Below the pieces are notes generated by a model. The model had not been told where the DNA came from. It saw only the letters and a program-made list of their open reading frames with translations, and ran no database searches. DNA of 64,000 bases from Streptomyces sp. NBC_00285. Its GTDB lineage: Bacteria; Actinomycetota; Actinomycetes; Streptomycetales; Streptomycetaceae. The DNA is taken from positions 682,001 to 746,000 of the forward strand of contig NZ_CP108055.1 in the NCBI RefSeq assembly GCF_036174265.1. Direction: 5' to 3'. Shown here piece by piece: positions 44,747 through 53,685 of this stretch (its first letter is position 1; the number at the start of each line of letters is the position of its first letter). The translations under genes and the position numbers were made by a program.

Positions 44747-44989
44747 TCCTGAACGACCCGGCCGTGGCCGCTGTCGCCACGGCGCACGGTGTCACACCCG
44801 GCCAGGCGATCCTGCGCCGGCACATCCAGCTCGGCGCCCTGCCCATCCCGAAGTCCGGCAACCGGGACCGCCAACGCGCGCACCTCGACGTCTTCGGCTT
44901 CGAGCTGACCGAGGCGGAGGTGGCGGCGATGGGTGACCGGGGTGCACCGGCGTCCGGGCGGCGATCCGGAGGTGCACGGGGAGTTCTGA
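44747..44989 (+). pseudogene. C-terminal fragment of an aldo/keto reductase
   Basis: Only the last third of an aldo/keto reductase remains: AAVATAHGVTPGQAILRRHI, QLGALPIPKSGNRDR and HLDVFGFELTEAEVAAMGDR. Near 44945-44960 the expected ending (GGDPEVHGEF and stop at 44987-44989) continues in a different frame, so a frameshift is present as well as loss of the N-terminal two thirds including the catalytic Tyr. It begins right after the HIT-like stop, suggesting a deletion joined the two. Confidence 0.75.
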
Positions 44990-45018
44990 TCCCCGGGAGG
45001 GGTTTCGAGCCCCCGCGG

Positions 45019-45408
45019 TCATCCGTCCGTCGGGACCAGACAGAACTCGTTTCCCTCGGGATCGGTCAGGACGATGTGGTGCGGATGCCGGGCACCGACC
45101 ATCGCGCCGAGGGCGGTGAGGCGCCCGATCTCCGCCTCCGGGTCCGCGGTGAGCAGGTCCAGGTGCACACGGTTCTTCACGCTCTTGCCTTCCGGCACGA
45201 GTTGGAACCACATCCGAGGTCCGCCGTCCGCCGACTCGACCAGCACGGTCGGGTCGTCCTCGGTGCTGCTGATCCCGAGGGAGCGCAGGCGGGCGAGTTC
45301 CGTGGCGTCGTAGGGGGCGACGGCGTAGTCGTCCAGGGCGGCGGCCCAGAAGCGGGCCGTGGCCGCGGGGCGAGCACAGTCGAAGACGATGTCCTTGAGT
45401 CGTGCCAT
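45019..45408 (-). CDS. VOC (glyoxalase/bleomycin resistance) family protein
   Basis: 129 residues of the VOC fold: KDIVFDCARPAATARFWAAAL (first module), MWFQLVPEGKSVKNRVHLDL (linker and second metal region) and HIVLTDPEGNEFCLVP (end). Metal-ligand pattern HxE-like is incomplete at the N-terminus. Typical Streptomyces single-domain VOC of unknown substrate. ATG at 45408. Confidence 0.85.
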   Translation of the reverse strand: MARLKDIVFDCARPAATARFWAAALDDYAVAPYDATELARLRSLGISSTEDDPTVLVESADGGPRMWFQLVPEGKSVKNRVHLDLLTADPEAEIGRLTALGAMVGARHPHHIVLTDPEGNEFCLVPTDG

Positions 45409-45614
45409 CCCTCCATGGTGGACGCCGCTGCCGGAGGGTGTCACGTCCGCGGCGGGTGGCGATGTCATCGCCGCCCGGCCTCGACATCTTGGGCGACCGG
45501 GACACGCGCGGTCCACCGAATTCGGCCCCAACTCCCCTTCCCTGCCTCTATGTTCACTCTGACGTCCACTGCGACACGTCAGCACTCACGCACTCGAGCC
45601 AGGAGACCATCCGT

Positions 45615-46049
45615 ATGCGCATCGCCCTCCGTACCGCTGTGTCCGGCGCGGTCCTCACCGCTTCCGTCCTCACCGGCGGCACCGCCCAGGCGACCCCGCC
45701 CGGCCCCGGTGTGGTCGGCACGCTGATCGCTCTGAAGACCGTGGGCGACACCGACTACGTCCTCAGGGAGATCACCGTTCCGCCGGGTCAGGCAACCGGC
45801 TGGCACTACCACGACGGCCCCGTCTACGGATACGTCAAGCAGGGAACGCTCAGCCACTACCACGCCGACTGCGCCAGTGACGGCGTCTATCCGCAGGGCA
45901 CGGTCGTGCGTGAGCCGGGTGGCCCGGGCGACGTCCACCTCGGCCGCAACGAGGGAGACACGCCGTTGGTCCTGGAGGTGCTGTACGTCCTGCCGCACGG
46001 CTCGCCGTACTCGGAGGACGTGCCGAACCCCGGCTGCTCCTTCCAGTGA
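45615..46049 (+). CDS. Secreted single-domain cupin protein
   Basis: 144 residues. Signal peptide (MRIALRTAVSG, hydrophobic stretch to about 20, cleavage near AQA). Cupin motif 1: GWHYHDGPVYGYVKQGTLSHY; motif 2: GDVHLGRNEGDTPLVLEVLYV. His ligands HYH suggest a metal centre. A conserved Cys pair (CASDG, PGCSFQ) may form a disulfide. AGGAGA precedes the ATG. Function outside the cell unknown. Confidence 0.85.
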   Translation: MRIALRTAVSGAVLTASVLTGGTAQATPPGPGVVGTLIALKTVGDTDYVLREITVPPGQATGWHYHDGPVYGYVKQGTLSHYHADCASDGVYPQGTVVREPGGPGDVHLGRNEGDTPLVLEVLYVLPHGSPYSEDVPNPGCSFQ

Positions 46050-46058
46050 CCGCGGTGC

Positions 46059-48449
46059 TCAGAACTCCGGTGGTTCCAGCGACTGTTCCGCCCAGATCGT
46101 CTTGCCGCTGTCGGTCTGCCGGCTCCCCCACCGCTGGGTGAGCTGGGCGACCAGCAGCAGCCCGCGGCCGCCCTCGTCGAAGGCGTGGGCGCGCCGCAGG
46201 TGGGGTGAGGTGGAACTGCCGTCGGAGACCTCGCAGATGAGGGTGCGATCACGGATCAGCCGGAGTCTGATGGGCGGTTCGCCGTAGCGGATGGCGTTGG
46301 TGACGAGTTCGCTGACGACGAGTTCGGTGACGAAGGAGGCCTCCTCCAGTCCCCAGACGGCGAGTTGCTCGGTGGCGGCCTGCCGGGTGGCGGCGACGTG
46401 CGCGGGGTCCGGCTCGACGTCCCAGGTGGCGACCCGGTCGGCGCCGAGGGCTCGGGTACGGGCCAGCAGCAGGGCCACGTCGTCGCCGGGCTCCTCGGGG
46501 AGTACGGCCTTCAGGACCGTGTCGCACAGGTCGTCGAGGGTGTCGGTCCTCACGGTCAGCGCGCGGCACAGTTCGTCGGTGGCGTGATCGACGTCGCGGT
46601 CCCGGTCCTCGATGAGTCCGTCGGTGTAGAGGGCGATGACGGCGCCCTCGGGCAGTTCGATTTCCGTGGCCTCGAAGGGCAGGCCCCCGACTCCGAGCGG
46701 GGGTCCCGCGCTCAGGGGGACGAGCCGCACGGTGCCGTCGGGCATGACGACGGCGGGCGGTGGATGTCCGGCGGCGGCCGCGGTGAGCAGGCGGGAGACC
46801 GGGTCGTAGACGGCGTAGAGGCAGGTGGCGCCGAGTTCGGCGACCTCGCCCCCCTGGTCGGGGCGGTCGGCTGATGCGAGATGGGTGACCAGGTCGTCGA
46901 GGTGGGTGAGGAGTTCGTCGGGTGGCAGGTCGACGTCGGCGAGGGTGCGCACGGCCGTGCACAGGCGGCCCATGGTGGCCGAGGAGGGGATGCCGTGGCC
47001 CACGACGTCGCCGACCACGAGGGCGACGCGGCTGCCGGAGAGCGGGATGACGTCGAACCAGTCGCCGCCGATGCCGGCCAGGGAGCCGCAGGGCAGATAG
47101 CGGTGGGCGACCTCGACCGCCGCCTGTCCGGGCAGGCTGCGCGGCAGGAGGCTGTTCTGGAGGGCCAGGGCGGTGGTGCGCTCGCGGGCGAAGCGGCGGG
47201 CGTTGTCGATGCAGACGGCGGCGCGGCTGGCGAGTTCCTCGCCGACCGTGGCGTCGTCGCCGCCGTAGTCGTCGGGATGCGCGATACGGACGGCGACCAC
47301 GACACCCAGGGTGGTGCCCCGGGCCCTGAGCGGCACCGCGAGCATGGAGTGGACGCCCTTGCGGTAGGAGCGGCCGGCGGGGGCGCGGGCGTTGCGTTCG
47401 GCGACCCAGCGCATGAAGTCGGGCTCGCCGGCCTGGCTGACGGCCGCCCGGCCCTGTCGCAGTGCCCGTGCGGGCGGGGAGAAGGCCGGGTAGATGTCCG
47501 TCTCGCCCAGGTGGACGGCGGCCTCCGGGGTGCCTTCGAAGGCGGAGCCGTGGGCGACACGGCGCAGGACGATGTCGCCCTCCAGCACGGTCGGCGGCTC
47601 GTCGGCGCCGAGGACCCATTGGAGAAGGTCGACGCTGGCGAAGTCGGCGTACCGCGGGACGATGAGTTCGATGAGCTCCTCGGCCGTGCGCACCACGTCC
47701 AGGGTGGAGCCGATGCTGGCCGCGGCCTCGTTCAGCAGCGCCAGTCGCTGTCGGGCCCGGTGCTGATCGCTGCTGTCGAATCCCGCGAGGGCGACCCCGG
47801 TCAGCTCCCCGGTGTCGTCGTCACGCACGGGCCACATGTCGAAGCTCCAGGCGTGCTCCCTGTTGCTCGAAGGGGCTCCCGTGAAGCTCTCGTAGCGGAC
47901 CGGCATGCCCGTCTCTGCCACCTGGCGCAGATGGGCCAGGAAGCCCCGGCTGTGCTCGGCGTCCTCGACGGTGTCCGGGAAGTAGCGGCCCAGCAACGCG
48001 TCCTCCGGCACCCCCATGCCCCGGCAGGCCGCGTCGTTGAGGCGCAGGTAGTTCTGCCGGGGGTCGAAGACCGACATGGACATGGATGCCTGTTGGAAGG
48101 CCTTCCCGGCCAGTGTCGGTTCGCCGTCGCCGGGCGGCCGGGCGGTGATCACGTACCCGGCCGGTGTGCCGTCGCCGCCCAGGAAGGGACACGCGTCGAG
48201 GGTGAGCGTGAGCGGGGACCCGTCGCTGCGGCGCAGTACGACGGTGCCCTTCAGCGCCGCCACGGCCGGTCCCGGCGGGTCCTCGGCGAGCAGTTCCCGC
48301 GCCGCCCGCCCCACGACCTCCTCGGCCGTGTGTCCCGTCAGCCGCCGGGCACCCTCGCTCCACCCCGTCACAGTGCCTGCGGCATCGGTGACCGCCGTAG
48401 CGGAGACGTGCTCCATATGGTCCAGGATGGTCCCTTTGCCGGACCGCAT
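46059..48449 (-). CDS. Multi-sensor PP2C phosphatase with fused anti-sigma kinase domain
   Basis: About 796 residues: PAS (about 10-85, TDAAGTVTGWSEGARRLTGH), second PAS (115-235), GAF (250-420), SpoIIE/PP2C phosphatase (445-640, RYLPCGSLAGIGGDWFDVIP, VALVVGDVVGHGIPSSATMG), and an RsbW-type HATPase (670-795, ELVTNAIRYGEPPIRLRL). Such proteins act in partner-switching control of sigma factors by dephosphorylating anti-anti-sigma proteins. Carrying both phosphatase and kinase-like domains is common in Streptomyces. No sigma factor or anti-anti-sigma gene lies nearby. It follows the peroxiredoxin gene by about 30 bases on the same strand, so it may share its transcript. Confidence 0.92.
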   Translation of the reverse strand: MRSGKGTILDHMEHVSATAVTDAAGTVTGWSEGARRLTGHTAEEVVGRAARELLAEDPPGPAVAALKGTVVLRRSDGSPLTLTLDACPFLGGDGTPAGYVITARPPGDGEPTLAGKAFQQASMSMSVFDPRQNYLRLNDAACRGMGVPEDALLGRYFPDTVEDAEHSRGFLAHLRQVAETGMPVRYESFTGAPSSNREHAWSFDMWPVRDDDTGELTGVALAGFDSSDQHRARQRLALLNEAAASIGSTLDVVRTAEELIELIVPRYADFASVDLLQWVLGADEPPTVLEGDIVLRRVAHGSAFEGTPEAAVHLGETDIYPAFSPPARALRQGRAAVSQAGEPDFMRWVAERNARAPAGRSYRKGVHSMLAVPLRARGTTLGVVVAVRIAHPDDYGGDDATVGEELASRAAVCIDNARRFARERTTALALQNSLLPRSLPGQAAVEVAHRYLPCGSLAGIGGDWFDVIPLSGSRVALVVGDVVGHGIPSSATMGRLCTAVRTLADVDLPPDELLTHLDDLVTHLASADRPDQGGEVAELGATCLYAVYDPVSRLLTAAAAGHPPPAVVMPDGTVRLVPLSAGPPLGVGGLPFEATEIELPEGAVIALYTDGLIEDRDRDVDHATDELCRALTVRTDTLDDLCDTVLKAVLPEEPGDDVALLLARTRALGADRVATWDVEPDPAHVAATRQAATEQLAVWGLEEASFVTELVVSELVTNAIRYGEPPIRLRLIRDRTLICEVSDGSSTSPHLRRAHAFDEGGRGLLLVAQLTQRWGSRQTDSGKTIWAEQSLEPPEF

Positions 48450-48480
48450 CAACCGAAACGGGGCAACTGGCCCCCGCCCG

Positions 48481-48948
48481 TCACTTCCGGTGGGCGCGCA
48501 GGGCGTCGAGAGCGCGGTCGGCGTGGGTGTTCATGCGCAGTTCGCTGCGGACGACGTCCAGTACCTTGCGGTCCTCGGCGATGACGAAGGTGACCCGCTT
48601 GGTGGGGGCGAGGGAGAAGCCGCGCTTGACGCCGAACAGCTCTCGTACGGCGCCGTCGGCGTCGGACAGCAGGGGCATGCCGAGGGAGTGGCGGCCGGTG
48701 AACTCCTGCTGGCGCTCGACGGTGTCGCCGCTGATACCCACGGGCTGTGCGCCGACGGCGGCGAACTCGGCGGCGAGGTCACGGAAGTGGCAGGCCTCCG
48801 CGGTGCAGCCGGCGGTCAGGGCGGCGGGGTAGAAGAAGAGCACGACCGGGCCGTCGGTGAGCAGTTCGGAGAGGCGGCGGTGGGTGCCGGTCTCGTCCGG
48901 GAGCTCGAAGTCCTCGATGGTGTCGCCGGTCTCTATCGCCTTGCTCAT
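48481..48948 (-). CDS. Peroxiredoxin, Bcp/PrxQ type
   Basis: 155 residues. Peroxidatic Cys48 in AALTAGCTAEACHFRD with resolving Cys53 five residues on, the Bcp/PrxQ arrangement. Opening FELPDETGTHRRLSELL and PVVLFFYPAALT are standard. Reduces hydroperoxides with thioredoxin. Overlaps the upstream DoxX-like gene by 4 bases (ATGA). Confidence 0.95.
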   Translation of the reverse strand: MSKAIETGDTIEDFELPDETGTHRRLSELLTDGPVVLFFYPAALTAGCTAEACHFRDLAAEFAAVGAQPVGISGDTVERQQEFTGRHSLGMPLLSDADGAVRELFGVKRGFSLAPTKRVTFVIAEDRKVLDVVRSELRMNTHADRALDALRAHRK

Positions 48949-49325
48949 GCCTGGCCCTCCGTGTTCTTAGCGATGCTGCGTGCCCACAGCACGAGCGGGA
49001 GTTGCAGCGGCAGCCGTCCGAGGGCCGCCGCCTTCAGGGGCGCGGGGCGGTGACGCCAGTCGACGGCCATCTTGACGTTGGCGGGGAACACCCCCACGAA
49101 GAAGGCGGCCGTGGCCAGGGCGGCGGTCCGCCTGGTCCGCGGCAACGCCAGACCGCCGGCGAGCGCGAGTTCCACGGCGCCGCTGGCGTACGTCCAGGTC
49201 CGGGGCCTGCCCGGCAGTGCCTGCGGGATGGTCGCGTCGAAGGAACGCGGTGAGGCGAAGTGGGCGACGCCCGCGGTGGCCAGCAGGCCGGCGAGCAGCA
49301 GGGGTGAGCGTGGGGACCGTGACAC
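48945..49325 (-). CDS. DoxX-like four-helix membrane protein
   Basis: 126 residues with four membrane segments and the motif FASPRSFDATIPQALPGRP followed by YASGAVELALAGGLAL, typical of the DoxX-like family linked to thiol and redox homeostasis. GTG at 49325 has GGAGGA before it. It starts a unit with the peroxiredoxin, which fits an oxidative-stress role. Confidence 0.85.
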   Translation of the reverse strand: MSRSPRSPLLLAGLLATAGVAHFASPRSFDATIPQALPGRPRTWTYASGAVELALAGGLALPRTRRTAALATAAFFVGVFPANVKMAVDWRHRPAPLKAAALGRLPLQLPLVLWARSIAKNTEGQA

Positions 49326-49355
49326 GGTTCCTCCTTCGGGGGGCTGCCGCGCACA

Positions 49356-50159
49356 TTACTGGACGGTACATACAGGTCGGACAGGGGCCTGCCCCCGTCC
49401 TGAAGGCACTACCGGGGAACGGCGGTTGTGGGCGCCCGGGGTGTAGCCGAAGGAGCGGCGGAACACGTCGATGAAGGCGCTCGCGGACGACCAGCCGCAG
49501 CGATGGGCGACGGTCGTGACCGGGACGTCGTCGGCGAGCATGCGCAGGGCGTGGTAGAGGCGTGACTGGGTGCGCCACTGCGGGAAGGTCATGCCGAACT
49601 CGGAGCGGAAGAGGCGGCTGAGGGTGCGCTGCGAGGCTCCGGTGGCGGCGCCGAGGGTGGCCAGGGTGCGCGGGTCGGCGGGAGCGGCGTGGACGAGTGC
49701 GCAGACCGCGACCAGACGCGGGTCGGCCGGGGTGGGCAGGCGCAGGGGCTGCTGCGGAGAGGCGCGCAGTTGGTCGCGCAGTACGGCGAGGAGGCGCTGG
49801 CGTTCTGGACTGCCGTCGCCGGGATCGCGGGTGTGGGCGAGGATCAGCTCGCGCAGGAGCGGGCTCACGGCCAGGACGGTGGGGGCGTCCAGGCCGAGCG
49901 GGTTGTCGTCGGCGGGCAGCCCGACCAGATGCAGGTCGAGGTGACCGTGGGCGCGGTGGGCGTGGACGGTGCCGGCGGGGACCCAGATCGCGCGGGTGCC
50001 GGGCGCGAACCAGGTGCCGGCGTCGGTGGTGACCGCGAGAACGCCGGAGCCGGCGTAGACGATCTGGTGGTCGTCGTGGCGGTGGGCGTCGATGCGTTCT
50101 CCGGCGGCCAGGTGCTGGGCGCGGGTGGGCGCCATCGGCGTGTGGCGGATGTTCGACAT
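49356..50159 (-). CDS. AraC family regulator (cupin type) of the adjacent MFS gene
   Basis: 267 residues. N-terminal cupin (LAAGERIDAHRHDDHQIVYA, RAIWVPAGTVHAHRAHGHLD) and C-terminal AraC HTH pair (TLATLGAATGASQRTLSRLF, VTTVAHRCGWSSASAFIDVF, FGYTPG). The tail after the HTH is Arg/Pro-rich. Its start is 54 bases from the divergent MFS gene, so it almost certainly controls it. Confidence 0.92.
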   Translation of the reverse strand: MSNIRHTPMAPTRAQHLAAGERIDAHRHDDHQIVYAGSGVLAVTTDAGTWFAPGTRAIWVPAGTVHAHRAHGHLDLHLVGLPADDNPLGLDAPTVLAVSPLLRELILAHTRDPGDGSPERQRLLAVLRDQLRASPQQPLRLPTPADPRLVAVCALVHAAPADPRTLATLGAATGASQRTLSRLFRSEFGMTFPQWRTQSRLYHALRMLADDVPVTTVAHRCGWSSASAFIDVFRRSFGYTPGAHNRRSPVVPSGRGQAPVRPVCTVQ

Positions 50160-50213
50160 GACTGGGCAGATTATCGAAAGCGGGACGGCCGCTGTCCGCG
50201 CGAGGCTCGTTTC

Positions 50214-51389
50214 GTGTCCAGGAACCGTTCCCTCACGCTGATGTCCCTGGGGCACGCCTGCGTGGACGTGTATCAGGGGGCCGTGGCCGCCCTGGTGCCG
50301 TTCTTCGTCGCCGAGCGTGCCTACTCCTATGCCGCCGCGTCGGGCGTCGTCCTTGCCGCGTCCCTGCTGTCGTCGGTCGTCCAGCCCCTGTTCGGCGCGC
50401 TCACCGACCGGTGGGCGATGCCGTGGCTGCTGCCGCTGAGCTCTCTGACCGCCGGTGCGGGTGTCGCGCTCAGCGGGGTGTTCGGCTCCTACCCGCTCAC
50501 CCTGGCGGCGGTCGCCGTGACCGGGATCGGGGTCGCCGCCTACCATCCGGAGGCCGCCAGGGCCGCCCGCGCCGTCGCGCCCGCCGGCAACCGTGGGATG
50601 GGGTGGTTCTCACTCGGCGGCAACGTCGGTTTCGCCCTCGCTCCGCTGCTGGTCGCCGCCGTGATCGCCACGGGCGGCCTGGCCGCCTCTCCCCTGCTGG
50701 CCGTTCCGGCCGTGGCGGGGGCGGCCCTGTGCGCGGCCGCGATGCGCGCCTCGGGGGAACACCCGGCGGCGGACCTTGCGTTCAACAGCACCGGCGACGA
50801 CGACTGGCCGTCGTTCCTGCGGCTCTCGGGCGCGGTGGTCTGCCGCTCGGTCGTGTTCGTCGGGCTGAGCGCCTTCGTCTCGCTGTACGTCCGTGAGCGC
50901 ACCGGCGGCGGGGACCTGGCCGGTACGGCGGCGCTGTGTGTGCTGTACGCGGGCGGTGCCGTGGGGACGGTCGCCGGGGGCCGGCTCGCCGACCGCTACG
51001 GGCGCCTCGCGGTGGTGCGGCGGGCCTACATGCTGACGGTGTTCGCCGTGGCCGCAGTGGTGCTCGTTCCGGGTCCAGCGGTGTATCTGTTCGTCGCCCT
51101 GACCTCGGCCGGCCTGTATGTGCCGTTCTCTCTGCACGTCACCCTCGGTCAGGACTACCTGCCCCGGCGGGTGGGCACGGCGAGCGGGGTCACGCTGGGC
51201 CTGACGGTGAGCGTCGGCGGACTGGCTGCGCCGACGCTGGGGGCACTGGCCGACACCACGTCCCTGCGCACCGCGCTCGTCCCCCTGGTGGTCCTGCCGG
51301 CGCTGGGCGGCGTGCTGCTGCGGGGACTTCGCGAACCCACCGCTCCGTCCGCGCGGCCGACGCGCGCCCCTCGCCTCCCGGCGGGCTGA
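50214..51389 (+). CDS. MFS transporter, fosmidomycin resistance-like
   Basis: 391 residues, 12 membrane segments. The opening LMSLGHACVDVYQGAVAALVPFF and AYHPEAARAARAVAPAGNRGMGWFSLGGNVGFAL are characteristic of the fosmidomycin resistance/Fsr branch of the major facilitator superfamily. Exports an unknown drug-like compound by proton antiport. GTG at 50214. The last 85 bases of the coding sequence are part of a 140-bp tandem duplication. Confidence 0.9.
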   Translation: MSRNRSLTLMSLGHACVDVYQGAVAALVPFFVAERAYSYAAASGVVLAASLLSSVVQPLFGALTDRWAMPWLLPLSSLTAGAGVALSGVFGSYPLTLAAVAVTGIGVAAYHPEAARAARAVAPAGNRGMGWFSLGGNVGFALAPLLVAAVIATGGLAASPLLAVPAVAGAALCAAAMRASGEHPAADLAFNSTGDDDWPSFLRLSGAVVCRSVVFVGLSAFVSLYVRERTGGGDLAGTAALCVLYAGGAVGTVAGGRLADRYGRLAVVRRAYMLTVFAVAAVVLVPGPAVYLFVALTSAGLYVPFSLHVTLGQDYLPRRVGTASGVTLGLTVSVGGLAAPTLGALADTTSLRTALVPLVVLPALGGVLLRGLREPTAPSARPTRAPRLPAG

Positions 51390-51582
51390 GCCGTCTGGCC
51401 CCGGCGGCCTGAAAGGGTCTTGGCCGAGGTCGGTCGCCTGCACTGGGCGGCCTGCTGCTCAGGGGACTACGCGAACCCGCCTCTCCATCCGCGCGGCCGA
51501 CGCGCGCCTCTCGCCTCCCGGCGGGCTGAGCCGTCTGACCCCGGCGGCCTGAAAGGGGCTTGGCCGAGGTCGGTCGCCTGCG
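51303..51582 (+). repeat. 140-bp imperfect tandem duplication covering the MFS gene end
   Basis: Unit 1 (51303-51442) contains the last 29 codons and 3' flank of the MFS gene; unit 2 (51443-51582) repeats it with roughly a dozen point differences. Shared landmarks are CGCGCGGCCGACGCGCGCC, CGGCGGGCTGAGCCGTCTG and TTGGCCGAGGTCGGTCGCCT at the same offset of 140. The second unit is outside the coding sequence and ends 10 bases before the MarR stop. Confidence 0.85.
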
Positions 51583-51591
51583 ACCCGACTC

Positions 51592-52110
51592 TCAGGCAGT
51601 CCCGGCTGGTGTCGGCTCCTCGCTGTCGTCGACGGCGTGCGAGAGGAAGTCGTCGACCATGCGGTGGAAGAGTCCGGCGAGCTGCCGCAGTTCCTCGGGC
51701 GACCAGTCGGACAGCGCCAGCTGCATGCCCCGGGCACCGGCGTCACGGATGCGGTCGATGGCCTCCTGGCCGGTCCCGGTGAGCTGGATGCGCTGGGCGC
51801 GCCGGTCCTCGGGATCGGGGACGCGGGTGACGTAGCCCGACTTCTGGAGCTGCTGGACCGTGCGTGTGACGTGGGAGGCCTCCACTCCCAGGCGATTGGC
51901 CAGCTCCCCCGGACGCATCGGCTCGGTGTCGGCGACCTGCCGCAGCAGGGCCACGGCGGCGCGGTCCAGCGGCACCTCGGCCAGCGCCATCAGCCGGTCG
52001 TGCTGACGGGCACGGGTGCTCAGGTAGGTGATCCGGGTGAGCGCCCGCTCGATCTCGGTGACGTCCGGGGACGCGGGGACGTCGGGGAGCGGCTGTGAGG
52101 ACATACTCAC
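51592..52110 (-). CDS. MarR family regulator
   Basis: 172 residues. Winged-helix core: MRPGELANRLGVEASHVTRTVQQLQKSGYVTRVPDPEDRRAQRIQL (HTH and wing with the conserved DxRxxR), flanked by dimerisation helices. M1 is GTG 52110 or ATG 52104. It is isolated between the MFS duplication and the convergently placed reductase operon terminator; no divergent target gene is seen. Confidence 0.88.
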   Translation of the reverse strand: MSMSSQPLPDVPASPDVTEIERALTRITYLSTRARQHDRLMALAEVPLDRAAVALLRQVADTEPMRPGELANRLGVEASHVTRTVQQLQKSGYVTRVPDPEDRRAQRIQLTGTGQEAIDRIRDAGARGMQLALSDWSPEELRQLAGLFHRMVDDFLSHAVDDSEEPTPAGTA

Positions 52111-52210
52111 CAGGTTACCATCTTGTTGCGTAACTCAAGTAATCTACGGCGGATGTTGAGCGCGGGTACTGCGGACGTACGACGACGGGCCCTCTCCCAC
52201 GATCACGGAA

Positions 52211-52244
52211 AGGGGCGCCGACAGCCGTGGCCGTCGACGCCCCC
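52211..52244 (-). terminator. Hairpin ending the P450 operon
   Basis: GGGGCGCCGAC (52212-52222) pairs with GTCGACGCCCC (52233-52243) with one mismatch, 11 bases beyond the reductase stop on the minus strand. Confidence 0.65.
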
Positions 52245-52254
52245 TCGGCGATAC

Positions 52255-53442
52255 TCAGGCCTCGACCACCGGGATGTCGGTCCGCACGGTCTCGTGCCAG
52301 GCCGCGCCGGTCACGACGGCCTGGCGCCACCCGCGGATCGCCTTGGGCGGCATGCCCACCGCGAGGGCACCGCCGACCCGGCCCCCCGTGCGGTACACGG
52401 CGACGAACCGGCGTTCCGCCACGTCACCCTCCACGACGGCGACCTCGTCGTGTCCGCGCAGGAACCCGTACGCCTGGACCTTCATGTCGTACTGGTCGGA
52501 CCAGAAGTAGGGGACCGGCGCGAACGGCTTGCGCGCCTCCGGGGCGGCGAGCAGGTTGCGGGCGGCGGCCATACCCTGCTCGGCCGCGTTGGTACGGTGC
52601 TCGATCCGCATCGACGCCCCGAACAGCGGGTTGTACCAACGGGCCACGTCACCGGCCGCGTACACGTTCTCCGCGGCCTCGCAGTACGCGTCGCACACCA
52701 CGCCGTCGCCCACTGCGAGCCCGCTGCCGCCGAGCCACTCGGTGTTGGGCAGCGAGCCGATGGCCACGAGCACCTCGTCCGCCTCGACGACCTCTCCGTC
52801 GGCGAGCCGCACACCGTCCTCGGTCACCTCCGTCACGGTGACTCCACAGCGCAGTTCGACGCCCTGGTCGACATGGGCACGGGCCAGCATCTGCCCGACC
52901 TCGACGCCGACCGCGTGCGCCAGTGGCACGGCGGCGGGTTCCAGGAGAGTCACCTGCGCGCCCAGACGCCGGGCCACCGCCGCGGCCTCCGCGCCGAGGA
53001 ACCCTGCGCCCACCACGACCAGTCGCAGGCCCGGCTTCAACTGCTCCCGCAGCATGAGGGCGTCGTCGAGGGTGCGCAGCACGTGGGCTCCCTCCCCGGG
53101 CAGCCGGCGCGGCCGCACGCCGGTGGCGATGACCAGTCCGTCGTACGGCACCTCGCAGCCGTCGGCCAACCGCACCGTGCGGGCGACGAGGTCGAGGCCC
53201 GTCGCCGCGACACCGAGCCGCAGGTCGAGGTCGAGCGCGGCCAGGTCGGCCGGAACACGCAGGGCGAGCCGGTCGGGCTGCCACTCCGCGGCCAGGATCT
53301 GCTTGGACAACGGGGGCCGGTCGTAGGGGGGTTCGGGCTCGTCGCCGATGAGGGTGATCGTCCCGTCGTGTCCTTCGCGGCGCAGTGTCTCGGCCGCGGC
53401 GAGCCCGGCGGCCGAGGCTCCGACGACGACGATCCGCCTCAC
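52255..53442 (-). CDS. FAD-dependent ferredoxin reductase (P450 redox partner)
   Basis: 395 residues. Two dinucleotide-binding folds: RIVVVGASAAGLAAAETLR for FAD and LVVVGAGFLGAEAAAVAR for NAD(P)H, with YDRPPLSKQ, VIATGVRPR and NVYAAGDVARW. This is the putidaredoxin-reductase/rubredoxin-reductase family. GTG at 53442 overlaps the ferredoxin stop (GTGA), so it is coupled. Together with the ferredoxin and P450 it supplies a complete class I electron chain. Confidence 0.93.
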   Translation of the reverse strand: MRRIVVVGASAAGLAAAETLRREGHDGTITLIGDEPEPPYDRPPLSKQILAAEWQPDRLALRVPADLAALDLDLRLGVAATGLDLVARTVRLADGCEVPYDGLVIATGVRPRRLPGEGAHVLRTLDDALMLREQLKPGLRLVVVGAGFLGAEAAAVARRLGAQVTLLEPAAVPLAHAVGVEVGQMLARAHVDQGVELRCGVTVTEVTEDGVRLADGEVVEADEVLVAIGSLPNTEWLGGSGLAVGDGVVCDAYCEAAENVYAAGDVARWYNPLFGASMRIEHRTNAAEQGMAAARNLLAAPEARKPFAPVPYFWSDQYDMKVQAYGFLRGHDEVAVVEGDVAERRFVAVYRTGGRVGGALAVGMPPKAIRGWRQAVVTGAAWHETVRTDIPVVEA

Positions 53443-53633
53443 GGCCGGGCCAGCCGGATGGCGGCGGCCGGACAGACCGCGATGGCTTCCTTCACGTCGT
53501 CGAGGCGGTCGTCGCCGACCTCCTCCGTCAGGAGGACCGCGATGCCGTCGTCGTCCTGGTCGAACACGTCCATGGCGGCGACCACGCACTGCCCCGAGGC
53601 GACGCACTTGTCGGCTTCCAGCTCCACCTTCAC
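53439..53633 (-). CDS. Ferredoxin, 3Fe-4S type
   Basis: 64 residues. MKVELEADKCVASGQCV gives Cys10 and Cys16, and Cys54-Pro completes the set: three Cys with the second position of the usual CxxCxxC replaced, as in Streptomyces [3Fe-4S] ferredoxins that feed P450s. The acidic middle (DVFDQDDDG) is typical. Lies between the P450 and the reductase. Confidence 0.93.
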   Translation of the reverse strand: MKVELEADKCVASGQCVVAAMDVFDQDDDGIAVLLTEEVGDDRLDDVKEAIAVCPAAAIRLARP

Positions 53634-53685
53634 GGGATCCCCTACCTCTCTCGTGGTTGTCGTTCGTACCCGGGACGGCAGGCCG

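Noticed and set aside
52104..52160. MarR autoregulatory operator (TTGTTGCGTAACTCAAG region)
   Set aside because: The half sites match in only three or four bases, too weak to call.
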